In this document: positions 42,764 to 51,384 of the stretch, one piece after another
Numbering within the stretch: the first letter of the stretch is position 1
Layout: every line of letters begins with the position of its first letter
Assembly: GCA_039888615.1 (NCBI GenBank)
Contig: JBDQQS010000025.1
Source: Flavimaribacter sp039888615
GTDB lineage: Bacteria; Pseudomonadota; Alphaproteobacteria; Rhizobiales; Rhizobiaceae
DNA length: 59,220 bases
Strand: one strand, 5' to 3'
Program-made: the position numbers and the translations under genes
Notes under the pieces: model-generated
What the model was told of the DNA's origin: nothing
Database searches by the model: none
What the model saw: only the letters and a program-made list of their open reading frames with translations

Positions 42764-43090
42764 TCAGGCGTTAATCAACACATCTGTTGCGCAGTGATTG
42801 TCTGAGACGCCTTCGATCAGGAATATGTGCCCCTTGCTGTTATCCGTCCGCAAGGCGACGATGTCCTGGTAGGCGTCAGACCAATACCATTCACGGGCGG
42901 CCTCGATATCCGGAAATTCGATGACGATCAGGTGGCCCCGCCAGTCGCCTTCCAGCTTCTCCGGTTGTCCGCCGTGAATGCGAAACTTGCCGCCGAAAGG
43001 CGCGAGTGTCGCGTCGATGCCCTCGAGGTAACCGACGATCGCGGGTCCTGTATCGACTTCCGTGAGATGGCCTACAGCATACGCCGTCAT
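42764..43090 (-). CDS. DUF1330 domain protein
   Basis: A 108-residue alpha-beta barrel-type protein of the dimeric ferredoxin-like fold. MTAYAVGHLTEVDTGP, FGGKFRIHGGQPEKLEGDWR and IVIEFPDIEAAREWYWSDAY are the standard DUF1330 blocks. The family is small, soluble and of unknown function. GGAGACC lies just upstream of the ATG. It follows the ornithine cyclodeaminase gene by 80 bp in the same direction and could be the last gene of that operon, or be transcribed separately. Confidence 0.88.
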   Translation of the reverse strand: MTAYAVGHLTEVDTGPAIVGYLEGIDATLAPFGGKFRIHGGQPEKLEGDWRGHLIVIEFPDIEAAREWYWSDAYQDIVALRTDNSKGHIFLIEGVSDNHCATDVLINA

Positions 43091-43170
43091 GAGGGTCTCC
43101 TCTGTTTCGGTCGTGTGTAGGCGGTCACCGTCGCGGGATCGATTACCTGTGACGTAATCGCGCGTGGAAA

Positions 43171-44241
43171 TCAGGCGGCGCCTTTCGCCCGCATCAGCAT
43201 GCCGAACAGATCGCGCGGGTCGTCGGGATCGGCGAGCATGTCGAGCTCATCGAAATAGGGTGCGGCGGAAAGTTTGTCGGCGACATAGCGCAGAGCGGAG
43301 AAATCCTCGATCGCGAAGCCGACGCTGTCGAACAGGGTCGTCTGCGTGGGGCCTGTGCGTCCGGGTGTGCGACCCGTTATCACCTGCCAGAGCTCCTTGA
43401 CCGGATGGTCGGGATCGAGTTGCTGGATTTCGCCCTCGATGCGGGTTTGCGGGGGAAATTCCACGAAGATATCGCTGCGCAGCAGAATGTCTCGATGCAA
43501 TTCCGTCTTGCCCGGGCAGTCGCCGCCGACGGCGTTGATATGAACGCCGGATCCGACCATGTTGTCGGTGAGGATCGTCGCATTTTGCTTGTCCGCGGTC
43601 GCCGTCGTCAGGATCTGCGCGCCTTCCACCGCTTCCTGCGCCGAGCGGCAGGCGGTGATCTTGAAGCCGTGGCCTTCCAGATTGGCGACGCATTTGGCCG
43701 TTGCGGATGCGTCGACATCGAAGAGGCGAAGCCGATCGACTCCGAGGAGCGCCTTGAAGGCGATCGCCTGGAATTCGGACTGCGCGCCGTTGCCGATAAT
43801 CGCCATCGTATCGGCATTCTCCGGGGCCAGATATTTCGCCGCTATCGCTGAAGTCGCGGCCGTGCGGAGCGCCGTCAGGATTGTCATTTCGGTCAGGAGC
43901 GCCGGATAGCCGGTATGGACGTTGGACAGGACGCCAAAGGCCGTGACGGTCTGAAGGCCCTCCTTCGTGTTTTTCGGATGACCGTTGACGTATTTGAAGC
44001 CGTACGTTTCGCCGTCGCTGGTCGGCATCAGTTCGATGACGCCCTCGCGCGAATGGGAGGCGATGCGCGGCGTCTTGTCGAAGCGCTCCCAGCGCCGAAA
44101 ATCGTCTTCGATATAGGCGGCGAGCTCTGCGAGGAACGTTTCGACGCCGACATGGAGGACCAGCCTCATCATGTTGTCGACACTGACGAAAGGCACGATG
44201 TTGACGCCGGCGGGCGGCTTGGGAGGCATCATTGTATTCAT
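43171..44241 (-). CDS. ocd: ornithine cyclodeaminase
   Basis: A 356-residue OCD/mu-crystallin-family enzyme, converting L-ornithine to L-proline and ammonia with NAD. The nucleotide-binding motif is MAIIGNGAQSEFQAIAFKAL (about residues 147-166). Substrate-side blocks are FKYVNGHPKNTKEGLQTVTA and TALRTAATSAIAAKYLAP. The DSVGFAIEDFSALRYV segment near residue 310 holds the conserved Asp/Glu region of OCD. The ATG at 44241 overlaps the arginase stop (ATGA), so the two enzymes are made together. Length matches Agrobacterium-type OCD. Confidence 0.92.
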   Translation of the reverse strand: MNTMMPPKPPAGVNIVPFVSVDNMMRLVLHVGVETFLAELAAYIEDDFRRWERFDKTPRIASHSREGVIELMPTSDGETYGFKYVNGHPKNTKEGLQTVTAFGVLSNVHTGYPALLTEMTILTALRTAATSAIAAKYLAPENADTMAIIGNGAQSEFQAIAFKALLGVDRLRLFDVDASATAKCVANLEGHGFKITACRSAQEAVEGAQILTTATADKQNATILTDNMVGSGVHINAVGGDCPGKTELHRDILLRSDIFVEFPPQTRIEGEIQQLDPDHPVKELWQVITGRTPGRTGPTQTTLFDSVGFAIEDFSALRYVADKLSAAPYFDELDMLADPDDPRDLFGMLMRAKGAA

Positions 44242-45170
44242 GGCCAAATGCTCCGTGTCGGACGATCCATCACGCGCTTGCCGAAAAGGCTCGCCACCAG
44301 ATCGGCCATCAGGATCGCGGTGCGGCCGCGCTCGTCGAGAAACGGGTTGAGTTCGGCGACGTCGAGCGACGTCACGAGGCCGCTGTCATGCAGCATCTCC
44401 ATGACGAGATGCGCTTCGCGAACGGTCGCGCCGCCCGGAACCGTCGTGCCGACGGCGGGTGCGATCAGCGGATCGAGAAAATCGACGTCCAGGCTGACAT
44501 GCAGTCGGCCTTTCGCCTGCTCAACGCGGGCAAGGAAATTGCGCAACGGCGCGCCGACGCCTTCTTCGTCGAGCTGGCGCATGTCGCAGATCTCGATCGA
44601 GGCGTTGGCCAGTTTGGCGCGCTCCGCCGGATCGACCGACCGGATGCCGATCATGCAGACATTTCCGGTTTTGACCGCCGCTTCGAGATCGGGAAAGAAA
44701 CCCGCAAAGCCCGGCTGGCCCGTGAAATAGGCGACCGGCGTTCCGTGCAGATTTCCGCTTTCGGTGCTCTCGAGACTATGGAGATCGGTGTGGGCGTCGA
44801 GCCAGAGGACGAACTGTTCGCGGCTTTCCTCGGCGCTGTGGCGCGCCGCGCCGGCCACGGTGCCCGCCGACATCAGATGATCGCCGCCGAGAAACACCGG
44901 TGTGGCGCCGTCCCGCCGGGCCTCGTAGCTCGTCCGGGCAAGCGCGGAGACCCAGCCTGCGCATGTTTCCAGATCATGGATCGCCTCATTCGCAGACGCG
45001 CGCGTCGACACGGCGTCGGGCGTCAGATTGCCGAGATCGGCGACATCGTGACCGAGGCGGCGTAGGGCCGCTTCAAGCCCGGCCGTGCGCAAGGCGTCCG
45101 GCCCCATGAGGCATCCGCGCTGCGCGCTGCCGTGATCCACCGGCGCACCGATAAGCCTGATTGCACCCAT
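44238..45170 (-). CDS. rocF: arginase
   Basis: A 310-residue ureohydrolase that converts arginine to ornithine and urea. Dimanganese ligands are visible: H98 in FLGGDHLMSAGT, D125, H127 and D129 in WLDAHTDLHS, and the Asp pair in VSLDVDFLDP (about 226-235). GAPVDHGSAQRGCLMGPDAL at the N-terminus and LDVAELNPFLDERGRTA near the end are arginase-specific. AGGAGCGG precedes the ATG. It is the first gene of the arginase-cyclodeaminase operon and is divergent from an Lrp/AsnC gene, the usual regulator arrangement for arginine catabolism in alphaproteobacteria. Confidence 0.94.
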   Translation of the reverse strand: MGAIRLIGAPVDHGSAQRGCLMGPDALRTAGLEAALRRLGHDVADLGNLTPDAVSTRASANEAIHDLETCAGWVSALARTSYEARRDGATPVFLGGDHLMSAGTVAGAARHSAEESREQFVLWLDAHTDLHSLESTESGNLHGTPVAYFTGQPGFAGFFPDLEAAVKTGNVCMIGIRSVDPAERAKLANASIEICDMRQLDEEGVGAPLRNFLARVEQAKGRLHVSLDVDFLDPLIAPAVGTTVPGGATVREAHLVMEMLHDSGLVTSLDVAELNPFLDERGRTAILMADLVASLFGKRVMDRPTRSIWP

Positions 45171-45255
45171 TTACCGCTCCTGAATTGGCATAGTGAATAA
45201 TTCTACTCAGCATGCGGCATATTCAAGACATAATAGTGACCAGAATTGACTTGAT

Positions 45256-45280
45256 ATTATCTAAATTGACTATAGATAAT
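45256..45280. promoter_or_regulatory. palindromic operator candidate for the Lrp/AsnC regulator
   Basis: ATTATCTA (45256-45263) and TAGATAAT (45273-45280) form a perfect inverted repeat with a 9-bp gap, in A+T-rich DNA between arginase and the regulator gene. Two direct copies of AATTGACT (45244-45251 and 45264-45271) are spaced exactly 20 bp, about two helical turns, as expected for Lrp octamer binding. The palindrome reaches the regulator start codon, suggesting autoregulation. Confidence 0.55.
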
Positions 45281-45287
45281 GATCATT

Positions 45288-45740
45288 ATGGATGAAATTG
45301 ACGCAAAACTGATCGCGATACTGAGAAATGACGGCCGGGCGTCGGTCTCCGATATGGCGGCGCAGGCAGGCGTAACGCGCGCGACAGTGCGCAGCCGGCT
45401 GGACAGGCTGATGGCGAGCGGGGAAATTCTCGGCTTTACGGCAGTGCTCAAAGGCGACATTCGCGAGCAACCGGTACGCGGCGTCGTGCTGATCGCGATC
45501 GAGGGAAAAGGGGCGGATCGCATCGTGGCGCAACTGCAGGGCATTCCGGAGGCGCAGAGCATCCACACGACCAACGGCCGCTGGGACCTTGTGGTGGAAC
45601 TGGGCACCGAAACACTTGCCGATCTGGACGCGGTGTTGCGCCGCATCCGGTTGATCGACGGCGTTGCGGCGAGTGAAACCAATCTCTACCTGTCGACCCG
45701 CCGCAACCGGCGGGCAGGGCGGACTGTCGCGACAGCATGA
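45288..45740 (+). CDS. Lrp/AsnC-family regulator of arginine catabolism
   Basis: A 150-residue regulator (153 from ATG 45279). The helix-turn-helix part is MDEIDAKLIAILRNDGRAS, then DMAAQAGVTRATVRSRLDRL. The C-terminal RAM domain follows, with VVLIAIEGKGADRIVAQLQG and TTNGRWDLVVELGTETLADL. It is divergent from the arginase gene by about 110 bp, so it most likely acts as an arginine- or ornithine-responsive activator of that operon. A palindrome overlaps its own start region. Confidence 0.92.
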   Translation: MDEIDAKLIAILRNDGRASVSDMAAQAGVTRATVRSRLDRLMASGEILGFTAVLKGDIREQPVRGVVLIAIEGKGADRIVAQLQGIPEAQSIHTTNGRWDLVVELGTETLADLDAVLRRIRLIDGVAASETNLYLSTRRNRRAGRTVATA

Positions 45741-45748
45741 TATCCGGT

Positions 45749-46084
45749 TCAGCGCAATCCGGTCGACGACCAATTGCGGGCCCTGGCCCACTTCCTGTAA
45801 ATGCGCCGCAGTCCGCGCGATCGACGCCGATGAACTCCCGGGCTTCCTCCTCGCTAATCCCGACGCCCGTTGAGAAGATCGTTCAGGGAATTGTTGATTG
45901 CCGGACTGGCAGGTCCGTCATCGTCACTGTCGTCGATTTCCGGTCAGGCGGAGAGAAGCGCATGCATTTCGTGTTCCCAAACGCCGAGGCGAGTGTGAAA
46001 ATCAGCGTCGAAATAGCGGAACGTGGCGGCCATGGCGCGTCGCACGACTTTGCGTTCCGGCGCCGTCAGGGATTTGAGAGACAT
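45749..46084 (-). pseudogene. decayed small conserved gene (about 110 codons)
   Basis: The minus strand from ATG 46084 encodes MSLKSLTAPERKVVRRAMAA then TFRYFDADFHTRLGVWEHEM, and HALLSA followed by an in-frame TGA. The same frame continues as PEIDDSDDDGPASPAINNSL. A one-base shift near 45870 gives GVGISEEEAREFIGVDRAD, and a further shift gives RRIYRKWARARNWSSTGLR and a stop at 45749. The pieces read as one acidic helical protein when joined, so this is a gene with one nonsense mutation and two frameshifts. I do not know its function. Confidence 0.55.
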
Positions 46085-46266
46085 CGACAATGACCTGCAA
46101 GAGAAAGGTGCTTCTGGCTGTCACAGTAATTTGGCTTGCTGGCAGCGATCTCGGGCGCAATCTTCATGTCGTTCCGAGCGGTCGGGCGCAGGATATTTCG
46201 CGCCGGCGATCGGGTCTCGAAGACAAATAATACCAATCGTTAATATTAGTTCTCATATATATAAGT

Positions 46267-46297
46267 TTGACACGCAGGATTGGTTGCGCGGTAGTAT
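46267..46297 (+). promoter_or_regulatory. possible promoter of the MFS transporter gene
   Basis: TTGACA at 46267-46272 and TAGTAT at 46292-46297 are separated by 19 bp, a little longer than ideal. They lie about 90 bp before the transporter start in a locally A+T-rich stretch. Confidence 0.35.
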
Positions 46298-46387
46298 ATT
46301 TGCCGGCTGTCTTTATCATTCCGTCAAGAAAATAGTGATAGCGGCAGTCAGATCGCCAGATGTTCCTGTAGCGCCGAGAATTCGTTG

Positions 46388-47953
46388 ATGTCTCATTCCG
46401 CCAGTTCGATGTATGACCTTGCGCCACGCCGCAAGTACGTCATCTACCTGGCTGCGCTGGCCGGTATGTTCATGGCGACGCTCGACATCCAGATCATTGC
46501 GACGGCGCTGCCGACCATGGTCGCCGATCTCGGGCGGCTCGATCTTTTCGGCTGGGTGGGCGCCGCATATCTGCTGGCGACAGCGGCTGTCACGCCCTTC
46601 TATGGCAAGCTCGGCGACATTCTCGGCAGGAAACCTGTCTTTATTTTCGCAATCGTGCTGTTTACCGTCGGATCGCTCGCTTGTGCGCTTGCCTGGTCAA
46701 TGGAATCACTGATCGCCGCTCGCGTGCTGCAGGGTTTGGGCGGCGGCGGGCTTGTCACTTCAGCCTTCTCGACGATCGCTGACCTTTTCGAACCGCGGGA
46801 AAGAGCCCGCTATCAGGGGTACAGCACAGCCACTTTCACGCTTTCCAGCGTAATCGGACCGGTTGCGGGCGGCGTGCTCTCGCAGTCGATCGGCTGGGAG
46901 TTCGTTTTCCTGATCAATATTCCCGTGGGTGCGGTCGTCATCGCGGCGCTGTTTTTCGCCATGCCGCCGGTGACGAAGAGAAGCAGGCCGAAGATAGATT
47001 ACCCGGGTGGGCTGCTTCTTGCAGCCTCTGTGACGCTTGGCGTCCTTTGGTCGCAGAAGCTGCTTGCGCCGGGCGCGCCGGACGCCATGTCCTACATACT
47101 GCCTGTACTGACCGTTCTGTCCCTGATCGGCTTCGTGATGGTTGAGCGCGTCGCCAGCGAACCGGTTCTGCCCTTGCGGATACTGACCAACCGGACCGTC
47201 GCCCTGTCGCTCGCCATATCCTTTCTCGCCTCGATGTCGACGCTCGGGATGCTGAACTACTTTGCCCTCTTCCTGCAAACGGTCACGGGACTGAACCCGG
47301 CGATGGTCGGGTTGATGTTTCTGCCGGCGTCCATGTTCACCCTCGTGGCGTCCATCGGGTCTGGTATCCTCATTGCCCGCACCGGACGCTACAAACCCTA
47401 TCCGATCGCATCTATGGTGCTTGGACTTGTCGCCCTTGTCATCTTCACCACAGTTGACAACGAGACGCCTGTCTGGGGCGTCGCAGCTCTGATGATGATG
47501 TTTTCATTCGGCATCGGCCTGCATATGCAGACCCTGATGGTGGCGGTACAAAACGCCGTGCCGCATCGTGATGTCGGCGTCACAACGGGATCCCTGAGCC
47601 TGGTGCGGCTGTCCGGCGGCGCCTTCGGGCTCGCAATCAACGGTGGTTTGCTGACGGCGGGCCTCGTCCGCGGGCAAGGGTTGGTGTCGGAGGAAATGGC
47701 CGGCCGGCTCGGCCTGCCTCTGAGCGAACTCACGCCGGAAATGATTTCCGCTTTGCCGGATGACGCGGCCGCTGAAGCAGTGACACGATTCTCCTACGCC
47801 TTTCACAACGTTTATTATTTCGGAGTGGCCCTGTTCGTCGTCGCGCTGTTTCTCGCCATCATGCTCAAGGATGTCCGGCTTCCCAAGCATGAACCGAAAG
47901 AGACGGATGCGCCGAAGGTAGCCGGCAGAGCGGTGGCGGTCGCCGTCGAATAG
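46388..47953 (+). CDS. MFS multidrug efflux transporter, DHA2 (14-helix) family
   Basis: A 521-residue inner-membrane transporter with about 14 hydrophobic helices, the length of EmrB/QacA-type drug:H+ antiporters. DIQIIATALPTMVADLG is motif D1, PFYGKLGDILGRKPVFIFAI is motif A, ARVLQGLGGGGLVTSAFSTI is motif B, and GPVAGGVLSQSIGWEFVFLI is the antiporter motif C. The substrate is not predictable. No EmrA-type adaptor gene is adjacent. Its stop directly abuts the stop of the convergent FAD monooxygenase gene. Confidence 0.9.
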   Translation: MSHSASSMYDLAPRRKYVIYLAALAGMFMATLDIQIIATALPTMVADLGRLDLFGWVGAAYLLATAAVTPFYGKLGDILGRKPVFIFAIVLFTVGSLACALAWSMESLIAARVLQGLGGGGLVTSAFSTIADLFEPRERARYQGYSTATFTLSSVIGPVAGGVLSQSIGWEFVFLINIPVGAVVIAALFFAMPPVTKRSRPKIDYPGGLLLAASVTLGVLWSQKLLAPGAPDAMSYILPVLTVLSLIGFVMVERVASEPVLPLRILTNRTVALSLAISFLASMSTLGMLNYFALFLQTVTGLNPAMVGLMFLPASMFTLVASIGSGILIARTGRYKPYPIASMVLGLVALVIFTTVDNETPVWGVAALMMMFSFGIGLHMQTLMVAVQNAVPHRDVGVTTGSLSLVRLSGGAFGLAINGGLLTAGLVRGQGLVSEEMAGRLGLPLSELTPEMISALPDDAAAEAVTRFSYAFHNVYYFGVALFVVALFLAIMLKDVRLPKHEPKETDAPKVAGRAVAVAVE

Positions 47954-49540
47954 TCAAACGACGCCCGAGACCCGTTTCAGAATAGCAATCGCGTCAGGTT
48001 CAACGTCATCGCCCGTCCAGCAGACATACTGGTCCGGCCGCACCAGAATAAGCCTTGCGGCGTAGGCTTCGGCCAGTTTCCGAACATCCTCAGTGACGAT
48101 CGTCAGCGGTATGCCTGCTTCTTTCGCCGCCTTTCGAAACAACTCCGCCTGCGCCGCGGCATCGATCGCCAGCAGCGAGTAACCGGGTCCGAGTCGTTCA
48201 AAGACGTTGTCTCCGGTCGAAAGATGTTGCGGCGTCAAGTGAAATCCGGGGCGTGCCGCATAGACATGTTCGCCTTTCGCTCCGGATTCTGCGCATTTCG
48301 GGCCGAAAACGACAGGTGATCCGGCGTAATTGGGCACATAGGCGCTCACCTCGGCCGTGCTGGCCGCGCGCGCGGCCCATTGCGCTTCAAACAGGGGTTT
48401 GTCTACTTCAGGATTGTAGCGTTCGAGAAAGGCGCGGTCTTCGTGGATGAAATTCTCGATGAAATCATCCGCCGTGGATGCGAAGACCGGCCGGCGCTCG
48501 TCATTGTAGCTGTCGAGCAGGGCAGGGCCGCCCCATCCGCTCAGCGTTGCGGCGAGCTTCCAACCGAGATTGCAGGCGTCCTCGAAACCGGTGTTGATCC
48601 CGTAGCCGCCATAGGGCGGGTGACTGTGGGCGGCGTCTCCGGCCACGAAGATGCGTCCGGAACGGTAGTTGTCTGTGGTTGCGAAACGCAGGTCCCATAA
48701 ACCGATATGCTCAAAGGCGACGTCGAATTCCGCGCCGACTGCGTCGTAAAGAAGTTGTGTGAAATCGAAATTGTCTTCCGTCGTTCCCGGCGGCACAGGG
48801 GCGTGGAAGAACCAGGTCGTGCCGAGATCGACCCGCCCGAAGAACCGCCAGTAACCCTCCAGATCTGGATGGAGCACGCAATAGAATTGCTTGTCGGGAA
48901 ACCGATCCAGAAGCGTGTGGAGGCCGGTCGAACGAAAGACAAGCAGCACCATGACGCGATCGTGGTCCTTGCGGGTTTGTGTTATGCCGGCCTGATCGCG
49001 AACGATCGACCGGGCGCCGTCGCTGCCGACGAGGTAGCGGCCTTCGAAGCGTCTGGTTGCGCCGGTCTCGTCACGAGCCTCCGCCCAGACGCCATCGGCG
49101 CCCTGTCCGATCTGCTCGGCGCGCCAGCCACAGGAAATGGCGACTTGCGGCAGTTCCGACGCGCGTTCGCGCAGCACGCCTTCAGTCTCGTTTTGCGGCA
49201 GTCGCTCGTTTTCCCTGTAATAGAAGGGGCGCACGACTTCGCGCTTGAGCCAGTCGTAGTGATAGCCGCTCAACAGCGTTCCATAGGCGGTGAGGCCGCC
49301 AATGCCGTAATTGTGCGGAATGCGCCTTGCGTTGCGGAGCTGCTTTTCTGCACCCCAGAAGTGGAACAGCTCCAAGGTGCGCTGATTGAGGTTCTGGCCT
49401 TTCGGAATGGGTTGCGGCGTGTGATAGCGCTCGATGACTGCGGAGCATACGCCGCGCTGACCGAGTTCGATCGCAAGCGCCATGCCCACCGGGCCGCCGC
49501 CGACGATAATGACGTCGCGTTTCACTGTCTCTTCAGACAT
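47954..49540 (-). CDS. FAD-dependent aromatic monooxygenase (PheA/TfdB/MhpA type)
   Basis: A 528-residue flavoprotein hydroxylase. DVIIVGGGPVGMALAIELGQ (residues 9-28) binds the ADP part of FAD, YLVGSDGARSIVRDQAGI (about 169-186) is the DG motif, and GRIFVAGDAAHSHPPYGGYG (about 295-314) with D302 is the GD motif. A thioredoxin-like C-terminal domain of the phenol-hydroxylase family follows (about 430-528). It should hydroxylate an aromatic ring with NAD(P)H and oxygen. It is the last gene of a five-gene minus-strand operon with an amidohydrolase, an IclR regulator and a TRAP-TAXI importer, pointing to aromatic acid degradation. Confidence 0.9.
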   Translation of the reverse strand: MSEETVKRDVIIVGGGPVGMALAIELGQRGVCSAVIERYHTPQPIPKGQNLNQRTLELFHFWGAEKQLRNARRIPHNYGIGGLTAYGTLLSGYHYDWLKREVVRPFYYRENERLPQNETEGVLRERASELPQVAISCGWRAEQIGQGADGVWAEARDETGATRRFEGRYLVGSDGARSIVRDQAGITQTRKDHDRVMVLLVFRSTGLHTLLDRFPDKQFYCVLHPDLEGYWRFFGRVDLGTTWFFHAPVPPGTTEDNFDFTQLLYDAVGAEFDVAFEHIGLWDLRFATTDNYRSGRIFVAGDAAHSHPPYGGYGINTGFEDACNLGWKLAATLSGWGGPALLDSYNDERRPVFASTADDFIENFIHEDRAFLERYNPEVDKPLFEAQWAARAASTAEVSAYVPNYAGSPVVFGPKCAESGAKGEHVYAARPGFHLTPQHLSTGDNVFERLGPGYSLLAIDAAAQAELFRKAAKEAGIPLTIVTEDVRKLAEAYAARLILVRPDQYVCWTGDDVEPDAIAILKRVSGVV

Positions 49541-49561
49541 GGGGCCGACCTGTCTTGAGCG

Positions 49562-50578
49562 TCAAAGGGACAGCCCCAACAGTTTGACGGCGTTGTCCTG
49601 AAAGATCTTCGAGCGGGTCTCTTCGGATATGTCGAGTTCGCTGATGATCCGGATCGTTTCCCGGATGTACATGGGGCCGGCTTCCGGGTCGAACGGCGCG
49701 TCGGAGGCGAAAAGGACATGATCCTCGCCGAAGAACTCCATGGCGTGCTCGATCGCCTTGCGCGATCCGAAGGACGCCGTATCAGCATAGAAATCCTTGA
49801 AATATTCGAGATGCGGTCGCTTCAGCACCTGGCGAACAGCGGCGAGGTCGCGATCGGTCGTGCGGGCGCCCATCTGGTCCCAGCCAGGGCCGACCCGACC
49901 CTCGAAAAACGGAACCATACCGCCGGCGTGGTGAGTGATGACCTTGAGGCCCGGATAACGGTCGAACAGGCCTGAAAACACCATGCGCGCCATGGCGGCG
50001 GATGTCTCGTAGGGCCAACCGAAGGTCCACCAGATTTCATATTCCGAGCGGTCTTCGGAGAGGTAATCAGGGAAATTCTCGCCGCGCGCCGGGTGCATCC
50101 AGACGGGTTTTCCGGACGACGCCATGTATTCAAAGAAAGGTTCGAATTCCGGCCGGTCGAGCGGTTTGCCGGACACGTTGGTGAAGATCTGCATACCGCA
50201 GGCGCCGAGGTCTTCGACGGCGCGTTTGGCCTCGGCGACGGCGCCATCCGGATTACCCAAGGGGGCGGTGCCGATGAAACCCGGAAACCGGTCCGGATAT
50301 TTTTCACAAAGTTCGGCCATCGAGTCGGAACCGATCTTCGACAATTCCAGCGCCTTTTCGGGGCTGGCCAGCTTTTCCAGTGGCGGGGAGGCGAGCGACA
50401 GCACCTGCTGGTAATCCTCGCCGAACATGTCCATCACCTCGAAGCGTCTGTCGAGATCCGTCATCATCGGCACCGCGCCGCTGCGGTTGGTGATATCCGT
50501 CATTTCCCCGATGTGGTCGATCAGGGCCTTGAAGAAGGGCGCGGGCCAGATGTGGTTGAAAATGTCGATCTTCTTCAT
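49562..50578 (-). CDS. ACMSD-type amidohydrolase family protein (decarboxylase or hydrolase)
   Basis: A 338-residue TIM-barrel amidohydrolase_2 protein related to aminocarboxymuconate-semialdehyde decarboxylase and gamma-resorcylate decarboxylase. Metal or catalytic residues visible are H9 in DIFNHIWP, H162 in PVWMHPARGE, H216/H217 in VITHHAGGMVPFF and D293 in LFASDAPFDPEAG. The first metal-ligand position of classical ACMSD (HxH) is FxH here, as in a common subgroup annotated only as amidohydrolase. The ATG overlaps the iclR stop by 4 bp. It likely acts on an aromatic or ring-opened acid made in this pathway. Confidence 0.87.
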   Translation of the reverse strand: MKKIDIFNHIWPAPFFKALIDHIGEMTDITNRSGAVPMMTDLDRRFEVMDMFGEDYQQVLSLASPPLEKLASPEKALELSKIGSDSMAELCEKYPDRFPGFIGTAPLGNPDGAVAEAKRAVEDLGACGMQIFTNVSGKPLDRPEFEPFFEYMASSGKPVWMHPARGENFPDYLSEDRSEYEIWWTFGWPYETSAAMARMVFSGLFDRYPGLKVITHHAGGMVPFFEGRVGPGWDQMGARTTDRDLAAVRQVLKRPHLEYFKDFYADTASFGSRKAIEHAMEFFGEDHVLFASDAPFDPEAGPMYIRETIRIISELDISEETRSKIFQDNAVKLLGLSL

Positions 50579-51381
50579 GGTTGTTTCCCGTCCCGTATCG
50601 TGTGGTATTCATCGTCGTCCAGGGCGTTGCGCCGGTCGGACAGTTCGTTGCTGAGTTGCGCGCCCGCGCGCGCGATGTCCCGGCTGATCGCAATCTCGCG
50701 ATCCGGCGTCAGCTCGGGGCTCGCGATCGTCAGGCAAATGCTTGCGATCGGACTCTTGCCGGCGTCGAAGATCGGCGCGGCGAAACCGGTCACGCCAGGC
50801 GTGACTTCGCCCCGCGCGGTCGCGAAGCCGGCCTTGCGCACACGTCTGTAGCTGTCAAGGATCTCCTCGACGGTGTCGCCAAGGCCGACAGCTCGCAGTT
50901 CGTCCAGATTAGCCTCGACCATCGGAAGCAATTGCCGTCGGGGCAGAAAGGCCATGATCGACCGCGAAATCGCTCCGCGTGCGAGCGGCATCGGCCGGCC
51001 TCTCGGATAGCTGCTGAGAGGATCGGGCGTGGAACATTCGGAGGCGACGCACAGGATCTTCTTGCCGTACCAGCGCACGAGGAGGGCGGTGCTGGGATAG
51101 CGGCCGGCGAGCTCCTCGATATAAGGCTGACCGTTCAGGGCCAGCGCGTCTGATTTGCGCAGGAGATAGTCCATCTCCACGATCTTTGGACCCAGTGAGA
51201 ACCCGGCGTTCGGCGTCGAAGTCAGCAGACCGGCGTCTTTCAGCGTCTTGAGATAGCGGTAGAGGGTGGGGCGGCTGTAGCCGAGTTCGGCCATCATTTC
51301 TTCCGGCGTCCACTCCAGGCGATCCTCCGAAAAGACCTGCAGGACCGAAAGGACGCGCTCGAGGCTGTTGCTTGCGGCCAT
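50575..51381 (-). CDS. IclR-family transcriptional regulator
   Basis: A 268-residue IclR protein. NSLERVLSVLQVFSEDRLEW and EMMAELGYSRPTLYRYLKTL form the winged helix, and the effector domain runs from about residue 85 with RPMPLARGAISRSIMAFLPR and GVTGFAAPIFDAGKSPIASI. It is encoded inside the operon it probably controls, 3 bp after the TRAP permease gene and overlapping the amidohydrolase gene. It differs clearly in sequence from the IclR protein at 12185-13006. Confidence 0.92.
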   Translation of the reverse strand: MAASNSLERVLSVLQVFSEDRLEWTPEEMMAELGYSRPTLYRYLKTLKDAGLLTSTPNAGFSLGPKIVEMDYLLRKSDALALNGQPYIEELAGRYPSTALLVRWYGKKILCVASECSTPDPLSSYPRGRPMPLARGAISRSIMAFLPRRQLLPMVEANLDELRAVGLGDTVEEILDSYRRVRKAGFATARGEVTPGVTGFAAPIFDAGKSPIASICLTIASPELTPDREIAISRDIARAGAQLSNELSDRRNALDDDEYHTIRDGKQP

Positions 51382-51384
51382 CGC

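Noticed and set aside
43140..43160. CGATTAC...GTAATCG hairpin as terminator of the ornithine cyclodeaminase gene
   Set aside because: A 7-bp A/T-rich stem without a T tract; too weak to call, and it could equally be a binding site for the downstream gene.
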